64,000 bases of DNA from Streptomyces sp. Ru62 (GCF_002920615.1 NZ_PQSU01000039.1:1-64000), one strand, 5' to 3'; shown: positions 24,488 to 33,486, numbered from the stretch's first letter. The notes: generated by a model from the sequence alone, not told the origin. Numbers and translations are program-made.

Positions 24488-24952
24488 ATGACCCAGCGTG
24501 CGGAGTTCGCGACCGTGAGGGACCGCCTGGCCGTGGACGACCTGGTCACCGCGTACGCGGTGGCGGTGGACGACGGCGACTGGACGGGGTACCGAGGGCT
24601 GTTCACGGCGGACGGACGCGCCGACTACCGCTCGGCGGGCGGCATCGAGGGCGACGCCGGCCGGGTCGCCGCCTGGCTCGCCGAGAGCCTGACCCTGTTC
24701 GCCGTGCGCCAGCACCTGATCGTCAACCGGCAGGTCCGCTTCGGCATCCTGGACCAGGACACCGGCGACACCGCCCGCGTCCGCGCCGACTACCTCAACC
24801 CCATGCGCTGCACCGGGCCCGACGGCTCGGCCACCCCGGATCTGGTGTGCGGCGGCCGCTACGACTTCGGGCTCCTGCGCACCGCCGAGGGCTGGCGCCT
24901 GAGCGAGGTCGTCGTGCACGAGAAGTGGCGCCGCGGGCCGGGCGCTCCCTGA
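24488..24952 (+). CDS. SnoaL/NTF2-like protein
   Basis: A 154-aa alpha+beta-barrel protein of the SnoaL-like_4 group: a helix with VRDRLAVDDLVTAYAVAVDDGDWTGYRGLFTADG split over two turns, then RQHLIVNRQVRFG, ARVRADYLNPM and GGRYDFGLLRTAEGWRLSEVV. Similar folds include dehydratases, isomerases and binding proteins. Conserved acids are present, but no specific activity can be assigned. The ATG at 24488 is preferred; the GTG at 24470 is an alternative. Confidence 0.8.
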   Translation: MTQRAEFATVRDRLAVDDLVTAYAVAVDDGDWTGYRGLFTADGRADYRSAGGIEGDAGRVAAWLAESLTLFAVRQHLIVNRQVRFGILDQDTGDTARVRADYLNPMRCTGPDGSATPDLVCGGRYDFGLLRTAEGWRLSEVVVHEKWRRGPGAP

Positions 24953-25116
24953 CGCCGCGACGCCGCGCGCCCCTGCGCGGTGCGGGGCCGTCCCGGCATG
25001 CGGCTCCGGACCGCGGGCGCGGCCGGCCCCGTGCCCGCGGACGCCGTACGACGCCCCGCCCTGGCCGGAAGGCGCACGGCCTCCCACTCACCGCGCACAC
25101 TGGACCCATCGCTGGG

Positions 25117-25131
25117 TAGGGAGGCTCCCTA
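25117..25131 (+). promoter_or_regulatory. Palindrome enclosing the lnt ribosome-binding site
   Basis: TAGGGAG-G-CTCCCTA is a perfect 7-bp-arm palindrome containing the Shine-Dalgarno AGGGAG, and its last base is the A of the ATG at 25131. If it folds in the mRNA it would occlude initiation; a loop of one base would need opening, so a slipped or alternative pairing is likely. Confidence 0.45.
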
Positions 25132-26705
25132 TGAGAACGATCAACCGCTGGCTGACCTCTCCCTGGCGCCGCTCGGCCGCCGCCGCCCTCGCCGGTGCCC
25201 TGCCGGTGCTCTCATTCCCGGCTCCCGCGCTGTGGTGGTTCGCGTACATCGCGCTGGTGCCGTGGATCCTGCTGGCCCGCTCCGCGCCGACCGGGCGGCG
25301 GGCCGCGTACGACGGCTGGTGGGGTGGCATCGGCTTCCTGACAGCCGTCCATCACTGGCTGCTGCCGAGCCTGCACGTGTTCATCTTCCTGATCGCCGCC
25401 CTGCTGGGACTGCTCTGGGCGCCCTGGGGCCGGCTGGTGCGCCGGTTCCTGGGCGGGGTCCCGTCGGCGGGCCGGTGTGCCGCCGCACTGGTGGTGCTGC
25501 CGTCGGCCTGGCTGGCGGTGGAGCTCGTCCGGTCCTGGCAGGGGCTCGGCGGGCCGTGGGGCATGCTCGGCGCCAGCCAGTGGCAGGTGGGCCCGGCGCT
25601 GCGGCTGGCCTCGGTCGGCGGGGTCTGGCTGCTCAGCTTCCTGGTGGTGGCCGTCAACGTGGCCGTGGCGGTGCTGCTCGCCGTCCGCGCGTCGCGGGTG
25701 CCGGCCGTGGCCTCACTGGTCGCCACGGCCGCCGTGACCTCGGCCGCGTGGGCCTGGGCGCCGCGCCCGGACGTCGACGGGCGGGTGCGGATCGCCGTCG
25801 TACAGCCGGGGATCGTGGCCGGACAGGACAGCGGCGACAAGCGGTTCGACCAGGAGGAGCGGCTGACCCGGCGGCTCGCCGGGCAGGGCGCCGACCTGGT
25901 GGTGTGGGGCGAGTCCAGCGTCGGCTTCGACCTGGACGACCGCCCCGACCTGGCCCGGCGGCTCGCCGCGCTGTCCCGCGAGACCGGCGCCGATGTGCTG
26001 GTGAACGTGGACGCCCGCCGCTCCGACCGGCCCGGCATCTACAAGAGTTCGGTGCTGGTCGGCCCGGACGGCCCGACCGGCGACCGGTACGACAAGATGC
26101 GGCTGGTCCCGTTCGGCGAGTACATACCGGCCCGTTCGCTGCTCGGCTGGGCCACCTCGGTGGGCCGGGCGGCCGGCGAGGACCGGCACCGGGGCACCGA
26201 ACAGACCGTGATGAACGTCGGGCACGGGCTGCGGATCGGCCCGCTGATCTGCTTCGAGACGGCGTTCCCGGACATGAGCCGGCACCTCGCCGAGGACGGT
26301 GCGGACGTCCTCCTCGGCCAGTCGTCCACCTCGTCCTTCCAGCACAGCTGGGCGCCGGAGCAGCACGCCTCGCTGGCCGCGCTGCGCGCCGCGGAGACCG
26401 GCCGCCCGATGGTGCACGCCACCCTCACGGGGGTCTCGGCGGTGTACGGCCCGGGCGGACAGCGCCTGGGCCCGTGGCTCGGCACCGACGCGAGCGCCGC
26501 GCGCGTGTACGAGGTACCGCTCGCGCACGGCGTCACGCCGTACGTCCGCTACGGCGACTGGCCGGTGGACGGGGCGCTGCTGGTGCTGGCGACCCTGTGC
26601 GTGACCGAGGGGGCGCGGGCGCTCAGGCTGCGCCGCAGCGGTCCTGAACCGCTCGGACCACCCGCTCGCACAGTTCATGAGTCGCCAGCGCGTCCCTGGC
26701 GCTGA
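25131..26705 (+). CDS. lnt: Apolipoprotein N-acyltransferase
   Basis: A 524-aa Lnt that N-acylates the diacylglyceryl-cysteine of lipoproteins at the membrane. The first 200 residues hold several TM helices (ALAGALPVLSFPAPALWWFAYIA and following). The nitrilase-like domain spans about 215-470, with the Glu-Lys-Cys triad in LVVWGESSVGFD, YDKMRLVPFGEY and LICFETAFPD. One more TM helix follows (DGALLVLATLCVTEG). Length is normal. Streptomyces usually carry two lnt genes, and this is probably one of them. The 3' end overlaps the opposite-strand oxidoreductase by 83 bp. Confidence 0.93.
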   Translation: MRTINRWLTSPWRRSAAAALAGALPVLSFPAPALWWFAYIALVPWILLARSAPTGRRAAYDGWWGGIGFLTAVHHWLLPSLHVFIFLIAALLGLLWAPWGRLVRRFLGGVPSAGRCAAALVVLPSAWLAVELVRSWQGLGGPWGMLGASQWQVGPALRLASVGGVWLLSFLVVAVNVAVAVLLAVRASRVPAVASLVATAAVTSAAWAWAPRPDVDGRVRIAVVQPGIVAGQDSGDKRFDQEERLTRRLAGQGADLVVWGESSVGFDLDDRPDLARRLAALSRETGADVLVNVDARRSDRPGIYKSSVLVGPDGPTGDRYDKMRLVPFGEYIPARSLLGWATSVGRAAGEDRHRGTEQTVMNVGHGLRIGPLICFETAFPDMSRHLAEDGADVLLGQSSTSSFQHSWAPEQHASLAALRAAETGRPMVHATLTGVSAVYGPGGQRLGPWLGTDASAARVYEVPLAHGVTPYVRYGDWPVDGALLVLATLCVTEGARALRLRRSGPEPLGPPARTVHESPARPWR

Positions 26706-27534
26706 GCGGCTTCCCGGCCCGCACGGCGTCGAGGAACGCGAGGGCCGCCTGCTCGATGCCGCGCTGGCGGGCCACCGGCACCCAGTCGCCGCGCCGACGC
26801 ACGGTCGGCTGCCCCCTGTGGTCGATCACCTCGGCGAGGTTGACCACCTGGCGCTTGGTGTCCTGTCCGGACACCTCCAGGATCTCCTCGGTGGAGCCGC
26901 TGAGCCGGTTCATCACGCCGAGCGCGGTGAAGCCGTCGCCGCCGAGCTGGAGCACGACGTGGTGGAGCAGCCCGCCCTCGGCGCGGGCGCGCACGGTGAC
27001 GTCGTCGACCGGGCCCGGCACCAGGAACCGCAGGGTGTCGACGACATGGATGAAGTCGTCCAGGATCATCGAGCGCGGTTCCTCGGGCAGCCCGACCCGG
27101 TTCTTCTGCATGAGGATGAGCTCGCGCGGGTGGTCCAGGCACTGGGCGTACCCGGGGGCGTACCGGCGGTTGAAGCCGACGGCCAGGGAGACGCCCCGCC
27201 GCTCGGCGAGACCGACCAGCCGCTCGGAGTCGGCGAGTTCGTAGGCGAGGGGCTTGTCCACGTACGTCGGCACGCCGGCCTCCAGCAGCCGGGTGACGAT
27301 CTCGGGGTGGGCGGTGGTGGGCGCGTGCACGAAGGCCGCGTCGAGACCGGCGGCGAGCAGGGAGTCCAGGGTGGTGTGCCGCTGTTCCCGGGGCAGGTGC
27401 AGGCTGTCGCCGACCCGGTCCAGGGTGGCGGGCGTGCGGGTCTGGAGGTGCAGGTCGACCCCCGGCTGCGTGCCGAGCACTGGCAGGTACGCCTTCTGCG
27501 CGATGTCCCCGAGTCCGATGCAGCCGACCTTCAC
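26623..27534 (-). CDS. Gfo/Idh/MocA-family oxidoreductase
   Basis: A 303-aa NAD(P)-dependent oxidoreductase. The N-terminal fold begins VKVGCIGLGDIAQKAYLPVL with GxGxxA. The family signature VPTYVDKPLAYELADSERLV carries the conserved EKP-type lysine (DKP here), and GVSLAVGFNRRYAPG and DDFIHVVDTLRFL hold the active-site His/Asp region. Substrates are usually sugars or inositols, but this one cannot be named. The GTG at 27534 has GGGGAG 5 nt upstream; longer in-frame starts to 27753 lack support. It converges with lnt. Confidence 0.87.
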   Translation of the reverse strand: MKVGCIGLGDIAQKAYLPVLGTQPGVDLHLQTRTPATLDRVGDSLHLPREQRHTTLDSLLAAGLDAAFVHAPTTAHPEIVTRLLEAGVPTYVDKPLAYELADSERLVGLAERRGVSLAVGFNRRYAPGYAQCLDHPRELILMQKNRVGLPEEPRSMILDDFIHVVDTLRFLVPGPVDDVTVRARAEGGLLHHVVLQLGGDGFTALGVMNRLSGSTEEILEVSGQDTKRQVVNLAEVIDHRGQPTVRRRGDWVPVARQRGIEQAALAFLDAVRAGKPLSARDALATHELCERVVRAVQDRCGAA

Positions 27535-27886
27535 GTGCTCTCCCCTACGGCTTGCCCGCGTGTTTCCTGCCGGAAGCATACGGGGGGTGGCCGGCCGGCG
27601 ATGCCGTCGAAGTCGCGCGGAGGAGCGCGGGCCCGGCCGGTGGCGGTGCCTCCATGACCGTGTCCGGTACGGCGACGACGGCCCGGTCGGCCGTGTGGGC
27701 GGGCGGGGATCCCTCCAGCAGCCGTACAGCGGATGCCCCGTGTGGACGCGCACGGGCGCCTGCGGTGGCTGGACGTCAGCTCCGGTACGGCGCGTCCCCC
27801 GGCGGGGGGCATCCGCTCACCCGTACGTGCGTCGGATCGGGCTCCACGGGTGCCGAACCGGCTGCCGGCCCAGCAGAGTTGCGCGG
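27535..27886. other. Divergent gap between the oxidoreductase and lipoprotein genes
   Basis: 352 bp with no frame of convincing codon use on either strand. It contains promoter-length sequence for the two divergent genes, but I find no strong palindrome or consensus promoter. Confidence 0.4.
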
Positions 27887-28345
27887 GTGCATCGAACGAC
27901 GACCACCGCAGCGCTTCTGGTCACCGTGGCCGTCTCGGCCCTCTCCGGCTGTGTGACGGTGCGGCACGCGACGCCGACGGGGTCGCCGCCGGACAGCGCG
28001 CCCTCACGGCCGACGGTGACCCGGCCGGACGGCAGCGCGGAGCCCCGGGTGGTGCAGGCACCGGCCCGCGAGGCGCTGGAGAGGACCGGCCCGTCCCGGC
28101 GCCCGGAGCGCTCCGGACCACCCGCCCGGCACCGGGCCCCGGCCGCACCCGGGATCACCCACCGCCCGCCGGCCCCACCCGGGCCCCCGCTCCCTGCCCC
28201 CTCCCGCCGACCGCACTCCCCCGTGCCCCTCCCGCCCCCGGCGGTGACCGGTCCTCTGGATGTCTGCGCCCTGGGCAAGACGTACGGCGGCTGGCAGCAG
28301 GACAGTCCGCAAGCACGGATCTGCGCACAGGCGTACGGCCACTGA
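27887..28345 (+). CDS. Small proline-rich lipoprotein
   Basis: A 152-aa exported lipoprotein. The signal peptide VHRTTTTAALLVTVAVSALSGC ends in the lipobox LSGC, so the cysteine at residue 22 should be lipidated. A Pro/Ser/Arg-rich linker of about 85 residues follows, then a short C-terminal module PLDVCALGKTYGGW, ending ARICAQAYGH, with two cysteines that may pair. That CALGKxYGGW module recurs in Streptomyces surface lipoproteins to my knowledge, but its role is unknown. The GTG at 27887 fits the signal peptide; no clear ribosome-binding site is seen. Confidence 0.78.
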   Translation: MHRTTTTAALLVTVAVSALSGCVTVRHATPTGSPPDSAPSRPTVTRPDGSAEPRVVQAPAREALERTGPSRRPERSGPPARHRAPAAPGITHRPPAPPGPPLPAPSRRPHSPVPLPPPAVTGPLDVCALGKTYGGWQQDSPQARICAQAYGH

Positions 28346-28449
28346 CCGGCACCCCGAAGGCGGTGAACCACCGGCGCCGCGGATCAGGCCGGCTACGAGG
28401 AGAGGTGCCGTCGAGCCGAGCCGAGCCGGGGTGATCAAAGTGACAGGGC

Positions 28450-28962
28450 CTATCCCTGGCGCGGCGGTCTACAGCCCTCGTCGCCCAGTGGGCCGTCCTC
28501 GCCCAGCCGCAGTGCCAGACGGCTGATCTCGGACCGGACGCCGGCGCCGTAGCCGTCGTCGGTGAGGCACCGCGCGGCGCTACGGGCCCGGCGCAGATGG
28601 CTGCGGGCGGCCTCGGCGCGGCCCAGCTTGGCGTAGTCGGCGGCCAGGTTGAGGTGCAGCGAGGGGAAGAAGCCCCGCACGCTCGACGGGTCGGCGCCCA
28701 CGCGGCCGTCGGCGACCTCCTCCGCCGCCGACAGCGCCCGCAGGTCCCAGGCGAGTTCGTCGGCCGGATCGTCCTGGGTGTCGGCCAAGTAGTGGGCCAG
28801 GGTGCAGCGGTGCAGCGGGTCGCCGTCCTCGCCGACCTCCGCCCACAGGTCCAGGAAGCGGCTGCGGGCCTCTTCGCGGTCGCCTCCGTGGTGCAGCATC
28901 ACGACCTGCCCGATCCGCGTCAGCACGGCGTCCGGCGCCGCCTGTTCCTGTCGCTCCGCCAC
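28450..28962 (-). CDS. Helical-repeat (TPR-like) cytoplasmic protein
   Basis: A 170-aa all-helical protein with TPR-like turns: LTRIGQVVMLHHGGDREEARSRFLDLW, LHRCTLAHYLADTQDDPADELAWDLRAL, and LHLNLAADYAKLGRAEAARSHLRRA, each about 35 residues apart. No catalytic motif is visible, so a protein-interaction role is inferred. The GTG at 28962 follows GGAGGG at 5 nt, which excludes the much longer upstream frame. A TAGCGT hexamer lies further upstream on the same strand. Confidence 0.7.
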   Translation of the reverse strand: MAERQEQAAPDAVLTRIGQVVMLHHGGDREEARSRFLDLWAEVGEDGDPLHRCTLAHYLADTQDDPADELAWDLRALSAAEEVADGRVGADPSSVRGFFPSLHLNLAADYAKLGRAEAARSHLRRARSAARCLTDDGYGAGVRSEISRLALRLGEDGPLGDEGCRPPRQG

Positions 28963-29273
28963 GGGGTCCCTCCGGGCCGTCGGCAATGGTCCGCTGCTGA
29001 CGCTAACCGGCGGGAACCGGATTCCCGGACAGGCGGCGCCGTCGCGCCGACGGCCGGTGGCCGACTGCGGGCCCCGGGACCTGTCGGACAGTTCGCGTCC
29101 GCCGCGCGACGCCATGGACACACTCTCGCCGGGCCGCCCCCAGCCTTCGGCCAGGGGACGCAGAGCACGCGCCGGACAAGCCCGGCCCCAGCTGCCGGTC
29201 TCGCACTCGCGGCGGAGCCGCGCATCGGCGCGGCCCCGCGCCCCTGCGGGCCGCTCCCCGGACCCGGCCGCCG
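28963..29273. other. Non-coding stretch between the TPR-like gene and ung
   Basis: 311 bp. It includes the promoter side of the TPR-like gene (TAGCGT on the minus strand near 29000). The rest shows no start-RBS pair and no terminator with a T-run. Confidence 0.4.
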
Positions 29274-29957
29274 TCAGCCCAGGTTCGGGATGCGCCAGTC
29301 GACCGGCTCGTGCCCCTGCGCGGCGATCGCCTCGTTGATCTGCGTGAACGGGCGTGAGCCGAAGAACTTCTTCGCGGACAGCGGCGAGGGGTGCGCCCCC
29401 TTGACCACCACGTGCCGGGTCTCGTCGATCAGCGGGAGCTTCTTCTGCGCGTAGTTGCCCCACAGGACGAAGACGGCCGGGTCGGGCCGGGAGGCCACCG
29501 CACGGATCACCGCGTCCGTGAACTTCTCCCAGCCCTTGCCCTTGTGCGAGTTGGCCTCGCCGGCCCGGACCGTGAGGACCGCGTTGAGCAGCAGCACGCC
29601 CTGCCGGGCCCACGGCATCAGATAGCCGTTGTCCGGGACGGGCAGGCCCAGCTCCTCCTGCATCTCCTTGTAGATGTTCCGCAGGGAGGGCGGGGTCTTC
29701 ACGCCGGGGCGGACCGAGAAGCACAGGCCGTGGCCCTGGCCCTCGCCGTGGTACGGGTCCTGGCCGAGGATCAGGACCTTCACCCGCTCGTACGGTGTGG
29801 CGTCCAGCGCGGCGAAGACCTCTTCGCGCGGCGGGTAGACGGGACCCCTCGCCCGCTCCTCCTCGACGAACTCGGTCAGCTCCTTGAAGTAGGGCTGCTG
29901 CAGCTCGTCGCCCAGAACCCCGCGCCAGGACTCGGGCAGCATGGCGATGTCGGTCAC
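29274..29957 (-). CDS. ung: Uracil-DNA glycosylase
   Basis: A 227-aa family-1 UDG that removes uracil from DNA and starts base-excision repair. Motif 1 is VLILGQDPYHGEGQGHGLCFS with the catalytic Asp. The uracil-specificity asparagine region is VLLLNAVLTVRAGEANSHKG, and the Leu-intercalation/His motif is GAHPSPLSAKKFFGSRPF. The size and the C-terminus DWRIPNLG are normal. The GTG at 29957 has GAGG about 8 nt upstream. It is transcribed alone. Confidence 0.96.
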   Translation of the reverse strand: MTDIAMLPESWRGVLGDELQQPYFKELTEFVEEERARGPVYPPREEVFAALDATPYERVKVLILGQDPYHGEGQGHGLCFSVRPGVKTPPSLRNIYKEMQEELGLPVPDNGYLMPWARQGVLLLNAVLTVRAGEANSHKGKGWEKFTDAVIRAVASRPDPAVFVLWGNYAQKKLPLIDETRHVVVKGAHPSPLSAKKFFGSRPFTQINEAIAAQGHEPVDWRIPNLG

Positions 29958-30077
29958 GTCAACGTCCTCACGATGTCGATCAACTACGGCGTGCGGTCAC
30001 TTCCAGGTCTCCGAACCTACAGGCGACCACTGACAACCGGTGCCGCGAGGACGGTCCACCGAGCCCGGCAGCCGGGG

Positions 30078-31655
30078 TCACCAGCTGGTCTTGCGGTGCA
30101 GCGTCCACATCATCATGATCGTCGAGGGGTCCAGGGCCTGCTCGCCGCCGGAGATGTCGACGTTGGCCGCGAGGAACTGCCGGCCCTGCCACAGCGGGAT
30201 CAGCCGGGCGTCGTTCACCATGATCCGCTGGGCCGCCTCCACGTCCTTGACGGTCTGGGCGCGGTCGCTCTCCGCGCGCGCGTGGGGCAGCAGCCGGTCG
30301 GTGATCTCCTTGGCCGGGTAGGGCGTACCGAGCGCGTTGTGCTCGCCGACGAACGGGGCGATGAAGTTGTCGGCGTCCGGGAAGTCCGGGAACCAGCCGC
30401 GTCCGAACACCGGGTACTCGCCGTCCTGGTAGCCGACCACATAGCTCTTCCAGGGGCGGCTCCTGAGGGTGATGCTGAACAGGCCGGAGTCGTCCAGCTG
30501 CCGCTTCAGCTCCCGGAACATCAGGGCCGTCTCGGAGCCGTAGCGGTCGGTGGTGTACCAGAGGGTGAGCGGGACGGGCCGGGTGATGCCGGCGTCGGAG
30601 AGGATCTTGCGGGCCTTGGGGACGCTCGGTTCGCCGTAGTCGTCGAAGAACGGGGTGGCGTGGCCGGTCAGGCCCTTGGGGACCATCGAGTACAGCGGGT
30701 CGACCGTGTCCTTGTAGACCTTGTGCGCGATGGCGCCCCGGTCCACGATCTGGGCGACGGCCTTGCGCACGGCGGGCTGCTTGGCCCAGGGGTCCTTGGG
30801 GTTGAACACCAGGTAGCTGATGTCGGTGCCGGCCCCGTCGACCAGTTGCAGGTCCTCGCTGTCGTGCTCCTGGAGCGCGAGGATGTCGTCGGCGGCGAGG
30901 CCGCGGTAGGTGACGTCGATCTGCTTGTCCCGCAGCGCCTTCACCATGCCGGCGGAGTCCTTGAAGTACCGGATGGTCACCGCGTCGTTCTGCCGCTCGG
31001 CGAATCCCCGGTAAGTGTCGTTGCGCACCAGGACGGCCTTGCCGCCCTCCTCGTAGGACCGGAGCTTGTACGGGCCCGAGCCGTGGACCGTGGTGTCCTT
31101 GCGCAGGGAGTTGGCGGGGTAGTCGTCCGGGTCGACGATCGACATGGCGGGGGTGGCCAGCACGAACGGGAAGGTGGCGTCGGGCTGGTTGAGGTGGAAG
31201 ACGATCTCGCGGTCGCCGCTGGTCCGGACGCTGTCCAGGCTGCCGAGCAGCCCGGCGGGGCCGCCGGGGGCGTCGATGGTGCGGATGCGGTCGATGGAGT
31301 GCCGGACGGCCTCGGCGGTCAGCGGGTCGCCGTCGGCGAACTTCAGGCCGGGGCGCAGCTTGCAGCGGTAGGTGCGGCTCGTGGAGTCGGTGAAGGAGCA
31401 GCTCTCGGCGGCGTCGGGCTGGGGGGTGGTGGCGCCGTTCGGGTAGGCGAGGAGCGTCTGGAAGATGTTCCGGTACAGCTCCCAGGAACCGTCCCAGGCA
31501 CCGGCCGGGTCGAGGGTGCTGGGGGCGCTGGTGGTACCCACGACGATCGGCCCCTGGCTGTCGGGGTCGCCGTCGGACAGCAGACTGCATCCGGCCACCA
31601 GGGATATGGACGCGATCGCCGCGACTCTCCGCAGGAATCGGTTCCGGTTGAACAC
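30078..31655 (-). CDS. ABC-transporter substrate-binding lipoprotein (peptide family 5)
   Basis: A 525-aa exported oligopeptide/solute-binding lipoprotein. The signal peptide FNRNRFLRRVAAIASISLVAGC ends in the lipobox VAGC. Family-5 segments include PSTLDPAGAWDGSWELYRNI, RTYRCKLRPGLKFADGDPLTAEAV, VFHLNQPDATFPFVLATPA and AVRKAVAQIVDRGAIAHKVY. No permease or ATPase genes are adjacent, so it is an orphan binding protein that probably works with a distant transporter. The GTG at 31655 is 7 nt after GAGGAG; the GTG at 31661 is too close to it. Confidence 0.88.
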   Translation of the reverse strand: MFNRNRFLRRVAAIASISLVAGCSLLSDGDPDSQGPIVVGTTSAPSTLDPAGAWDGSWELYRNIFQTLLAYPNGATTPQPDAAESCSFTDSTSRTYRCKLRPGLKFADGDPLTAEAVRHSIDRIRTIDAPGGPAGLLGSLDSVRTSGDREIVFHLNQPDATFPFVLATPAMSIVDPDDYPANSLRKDTTVHGSGPYKLRSYEEGGKAVLVRNDTYRGFAERQNDAVTIRYFKDSAGMVKALRDKQIDVTYRGLAADDILALQEHDSEDLQLVDGAGTDISYLVFNPKDPWAKQPAVRKAVAQIVDRGAIAHKVYKDTVDPLYSMVPKGLTGHATPFFDDYGEPSVPKARKILSDAGITRPVPLTLWYTTDRYGSETALMFRELKRQLDDSGLFSITLRSRPWKSYVVGYQDGEYPVFGRGWFPDFPDADNFIAPFVGEHNALGTPYPAKEITDRLLPHARAESDRAQTVKDVEAAQRIMVNDARLIPLWQGRQFLAANVDISGGEQALDPSTIMMMWTLHRKTSW

Positions 31656-31786
31656 GCGCACGCTCCTCGATCTGCCGTACCAAGGGTCGGCAGACCATAC
31701 CGCAGCGTCCGGGAGCCTGAACCTGCCCGAATTCAGGCCTTCTTGATCGACTGAACGGTGACGACGTTGTCATTCCGCTGTGCGGA

Positions 31787-31835
31787 CGCCGTACGGCGTT
31801 CCGGGCGCCGATCCGTCCGAAAATCGACGCCCGGA
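31787..31835. terminator. Hairpins after the fabG operon
   Basis: A 14-bp perfect palindrome ACGCCGTACGGCGT (31787-31800) is followed by TCCGGGCG (31800-31807) paired with CGCCCGGA (31828-31835), giving an interrupted stem with an A/T-containing loop. It lies just after the stop of the minus-strand SDR operon and before the convergent side of the binding-protein promoter. Confidence 0.6.
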
Positions 31836-31848
31836 AGAGATGCGCGGC

Positions 31849-32610
31849 TCAGCCCACGCCGGCGTTGAGGAAGATGCCGCCGTCCACGACGAGGGTCTGA
31901 CCGGTGATCCAGTCGGACTGCTCGGAGGTGAGGAACGCGGCGGCCCCGCCGATGTCGGAGGGCACGCCGAGCCGGCCGAGCGGGTAGGCGGCCGCCGCCT
32001 CCTCCTCGCGGTTCTCGTACAGGGCCTGGGCGAACTTGGTCTTGACGACGGCCGGGGCGATCGCGTTGACCCGCACCTTGGGCGCGAACTCGTGCGCGAG
32101 CTGCTGGGTCAGGTTGATCATCGCGGCCTTGCTCACGCCGTAGGCGCCGATGAAGGGCGAGGGCGCGAGGCCCGCGATGGAGGCGATGTTGACGATCGCG
32201 CCGCCGTTGTCCTTCTGCCAGGCGTGCCAGGTCTTCTGGGCGAAGCCGAGCGCGGAGATCACGTTGGTCTCGAAGACCTTGCGGGCGACGTTCAGGTCGA
32301 GGTCCGCGATCGGGCCGAACACCGGGTTGGTGCCCGCGTTGTTGACGAGGAAGTCGACCCGGCCGAAGGCCTCCATGGTGCGTTCGACGACCTCGGTCTG
32401 GTGGTCGAGGTCGTGGGCCTTGCCGGCGACGCCGATGACCCGTTCGGCGCCCAGCTTCTCGACGGCCTCCTTCAGGGCGTCCTCGCCCCGGCCGGTGATG
32501 CACACGCGGTCGCCGCGCGCGATCAGCGCCTCGGCGACGCCGTAGCCGATACCGCGGCTGGCGCCGGTGACGATCGCGACCCTGCCGGACGGCTCCGGGA
32601 GTTCAGTCAT
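31849..32610 (-). CDS. Short-chain dehydrogenase/reductase (FabG-like)
   Basis: A 253-aa classical SDR with NAD(P) fold TGASRGIGYGVAEALIARGD, VNNAGTNPV, a catalytic Ser in IVNIASIAGLAPSPFIG, then YGVSKAAMINLTQQLAHEF with the YxxxK pair, and ends GQTLVVDGGIFLNAGVG. It is the second gene of a two-gene operon, 21 bp after a FabG paralogue. A 3-oxoacyl or alcohol substrate is inferred. Basic residues RGEDA after beta-2 suggest NADPH. The start at 32610 has a moderately spaced AGGGG. Confidence 0.9.
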   Translation of the reverse strand: MTELPEPSGRVAIVTGASRGIGYGVAEALIARGDRVCITGRGEDALKEAVEKLGAERVIGVAGKAHDLDHQTEVVERTMEAFGRVDFLVNNAGTNPVFGPIADLDLNVARKVFETNVISALGFAQKTWHAWQKDNGGAIVNIASIAGLAPSPFIGAYGVSKAAMINLTQQLAHEFAPKVRVNAIAPAVVKTKFAQALYENREEEAAAAYPLGRLGVPSDIGGAAAFLTSEQSDWITGQTLVVDGGIFLNAGVG

Positions 32611-32631
32611 GTCCGTGTTACCCCTGGATCC

Positions 32632-33393
32632 TTAGTTGAGCGGTCCGCCGGCGACGTACAGCACCTGGCCGGAGACGAAGCCGGCGGCCTCGCCGGTGAA
32701 GAACGCGATGGCGTTGGCGATGTCCTCGGGCTCGCCGACGCGCTGCACCGGGATCTGGGTGGCGGCGGCCTTCTTGAAGTCCTCGAAGCCCATGCCCACC
32801 CGGTCGGCGGTGGCCTTGGTCATCTCGGTGGCGATGAAACCGGGGGCGACGGCGTTGGCGGTGATGCCGAACTTGCCCAGCTCGATGGCGAGGGTCTTGG
32901 TGAAGCCCTGGAGACCCGCCTTGGCGGCCGAGTAGTTGGCCTGGCCGCGGTTGCCGAGCGCCGAGGAGGAGGAGAGGTTGACGACGCGGCCCCAGCCGGC
33001 GTCCACCATGTGCTTCTGGACGGCCTTGGTCATCAGGAACGAGCCGCGCAGGTGCACGTTCATGACCGTGTCCCAGTCGGAGGCGCTCATCTTGAACAGC
33101 AGGTTGTCGCGGAGCACGCCCGCGTTGTTGACCAGGATCGTCGGGGCGCCCAGCTCCTCCACGATCCGGGCGACGGCCGCCTCGACCTGCGCCTCGTCGG
33201 AGACGTCCGCGCCGACCGCGATGGCCTTGCCGCCGGCCGCGGTGATCTTCTCGACGGTGTCCTTGCAGGCGGCCTCGTCCAGGTCGATCACGGCGACCGC
33301 GCGACCCTCGGCCGCCAGTCGTACGGCGGTGGCGGCGCCGATGCCGCGCGCCGCGCCGGTGACGACCGCGACCCGCTGTTCAGTGGTGGACAT
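32632..33393 (-). CDS. fabG: 3-oxoacyl-ACP reductase family protein
   Basis: A 253-aa classical SDR: TGAARGIGAATAVRLAAEGRAV, NNAGVLRDNLLFKM (the FabG-type segment), VVNLSSSSALGNRGQANYSAAKAGLQGFTKTLA split over Ser and YxxxK, and GFIATEMTKA, with C-terminus GQVLYVAGGPLN. The LLFKMSASDWDTVMNVHL block is diagnostic of FabG. It may serve fatty-acid or acyl-CoA metabolism. It is the first gene of the operon with the downstream SDR, under a near-consensus promoter at 33487-33515. GAGGAG lies 8 nt before the ATG. Confidence 0.9.
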   Translation of the reverse strand: MSTTEQRVAVVTGAARGIGAATAVRLAAEGRAVAVIDLDEAACKDTVEKITAAGGKAIAVGADVSDEAQVEAAVARIVEELGAPTILVNNAGVLRDNLLFKMSASDWDTVMNVHLRGSFLMTKAVQKHMVDAGWGRVVNLSSSSALGNRGQANYSAAKAGLQGFTKTLAIELGKFGITANAVAPGFIATEMTKATADRVGMGFEDFKKAAATQIPVQRVGEPEDIANAIAFFTGEAAGFVSGQVLYVAGGPLN

Positions 33394-33454
33394 TGCTGTG
33401 TCTCCTCGCCCTTGAGAGAACCTGTCGGGCCCTCGGAGAGGACCCCTGGTGCGG

Positions 33455-33468
33455 TGAGCGACCGCTTA
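33455..33468. promoter_or_regulatory. TetR-type dyad in the fabG leader
   Basis: TGAGCG-AC-CGCTTA is a near-perfect inverted repeat with AGCG/CGCT arms. Its form resembles operators of TetR-family regulators of acyl-CoA genes. It falls about 12-25 nt downstream of the predicted transcription start, a repression-compatible position. No TetR gene is nearby. Confidence 0.45.
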
Positions 33469-33486
33469 GTACCTTCAGCACCCGAG

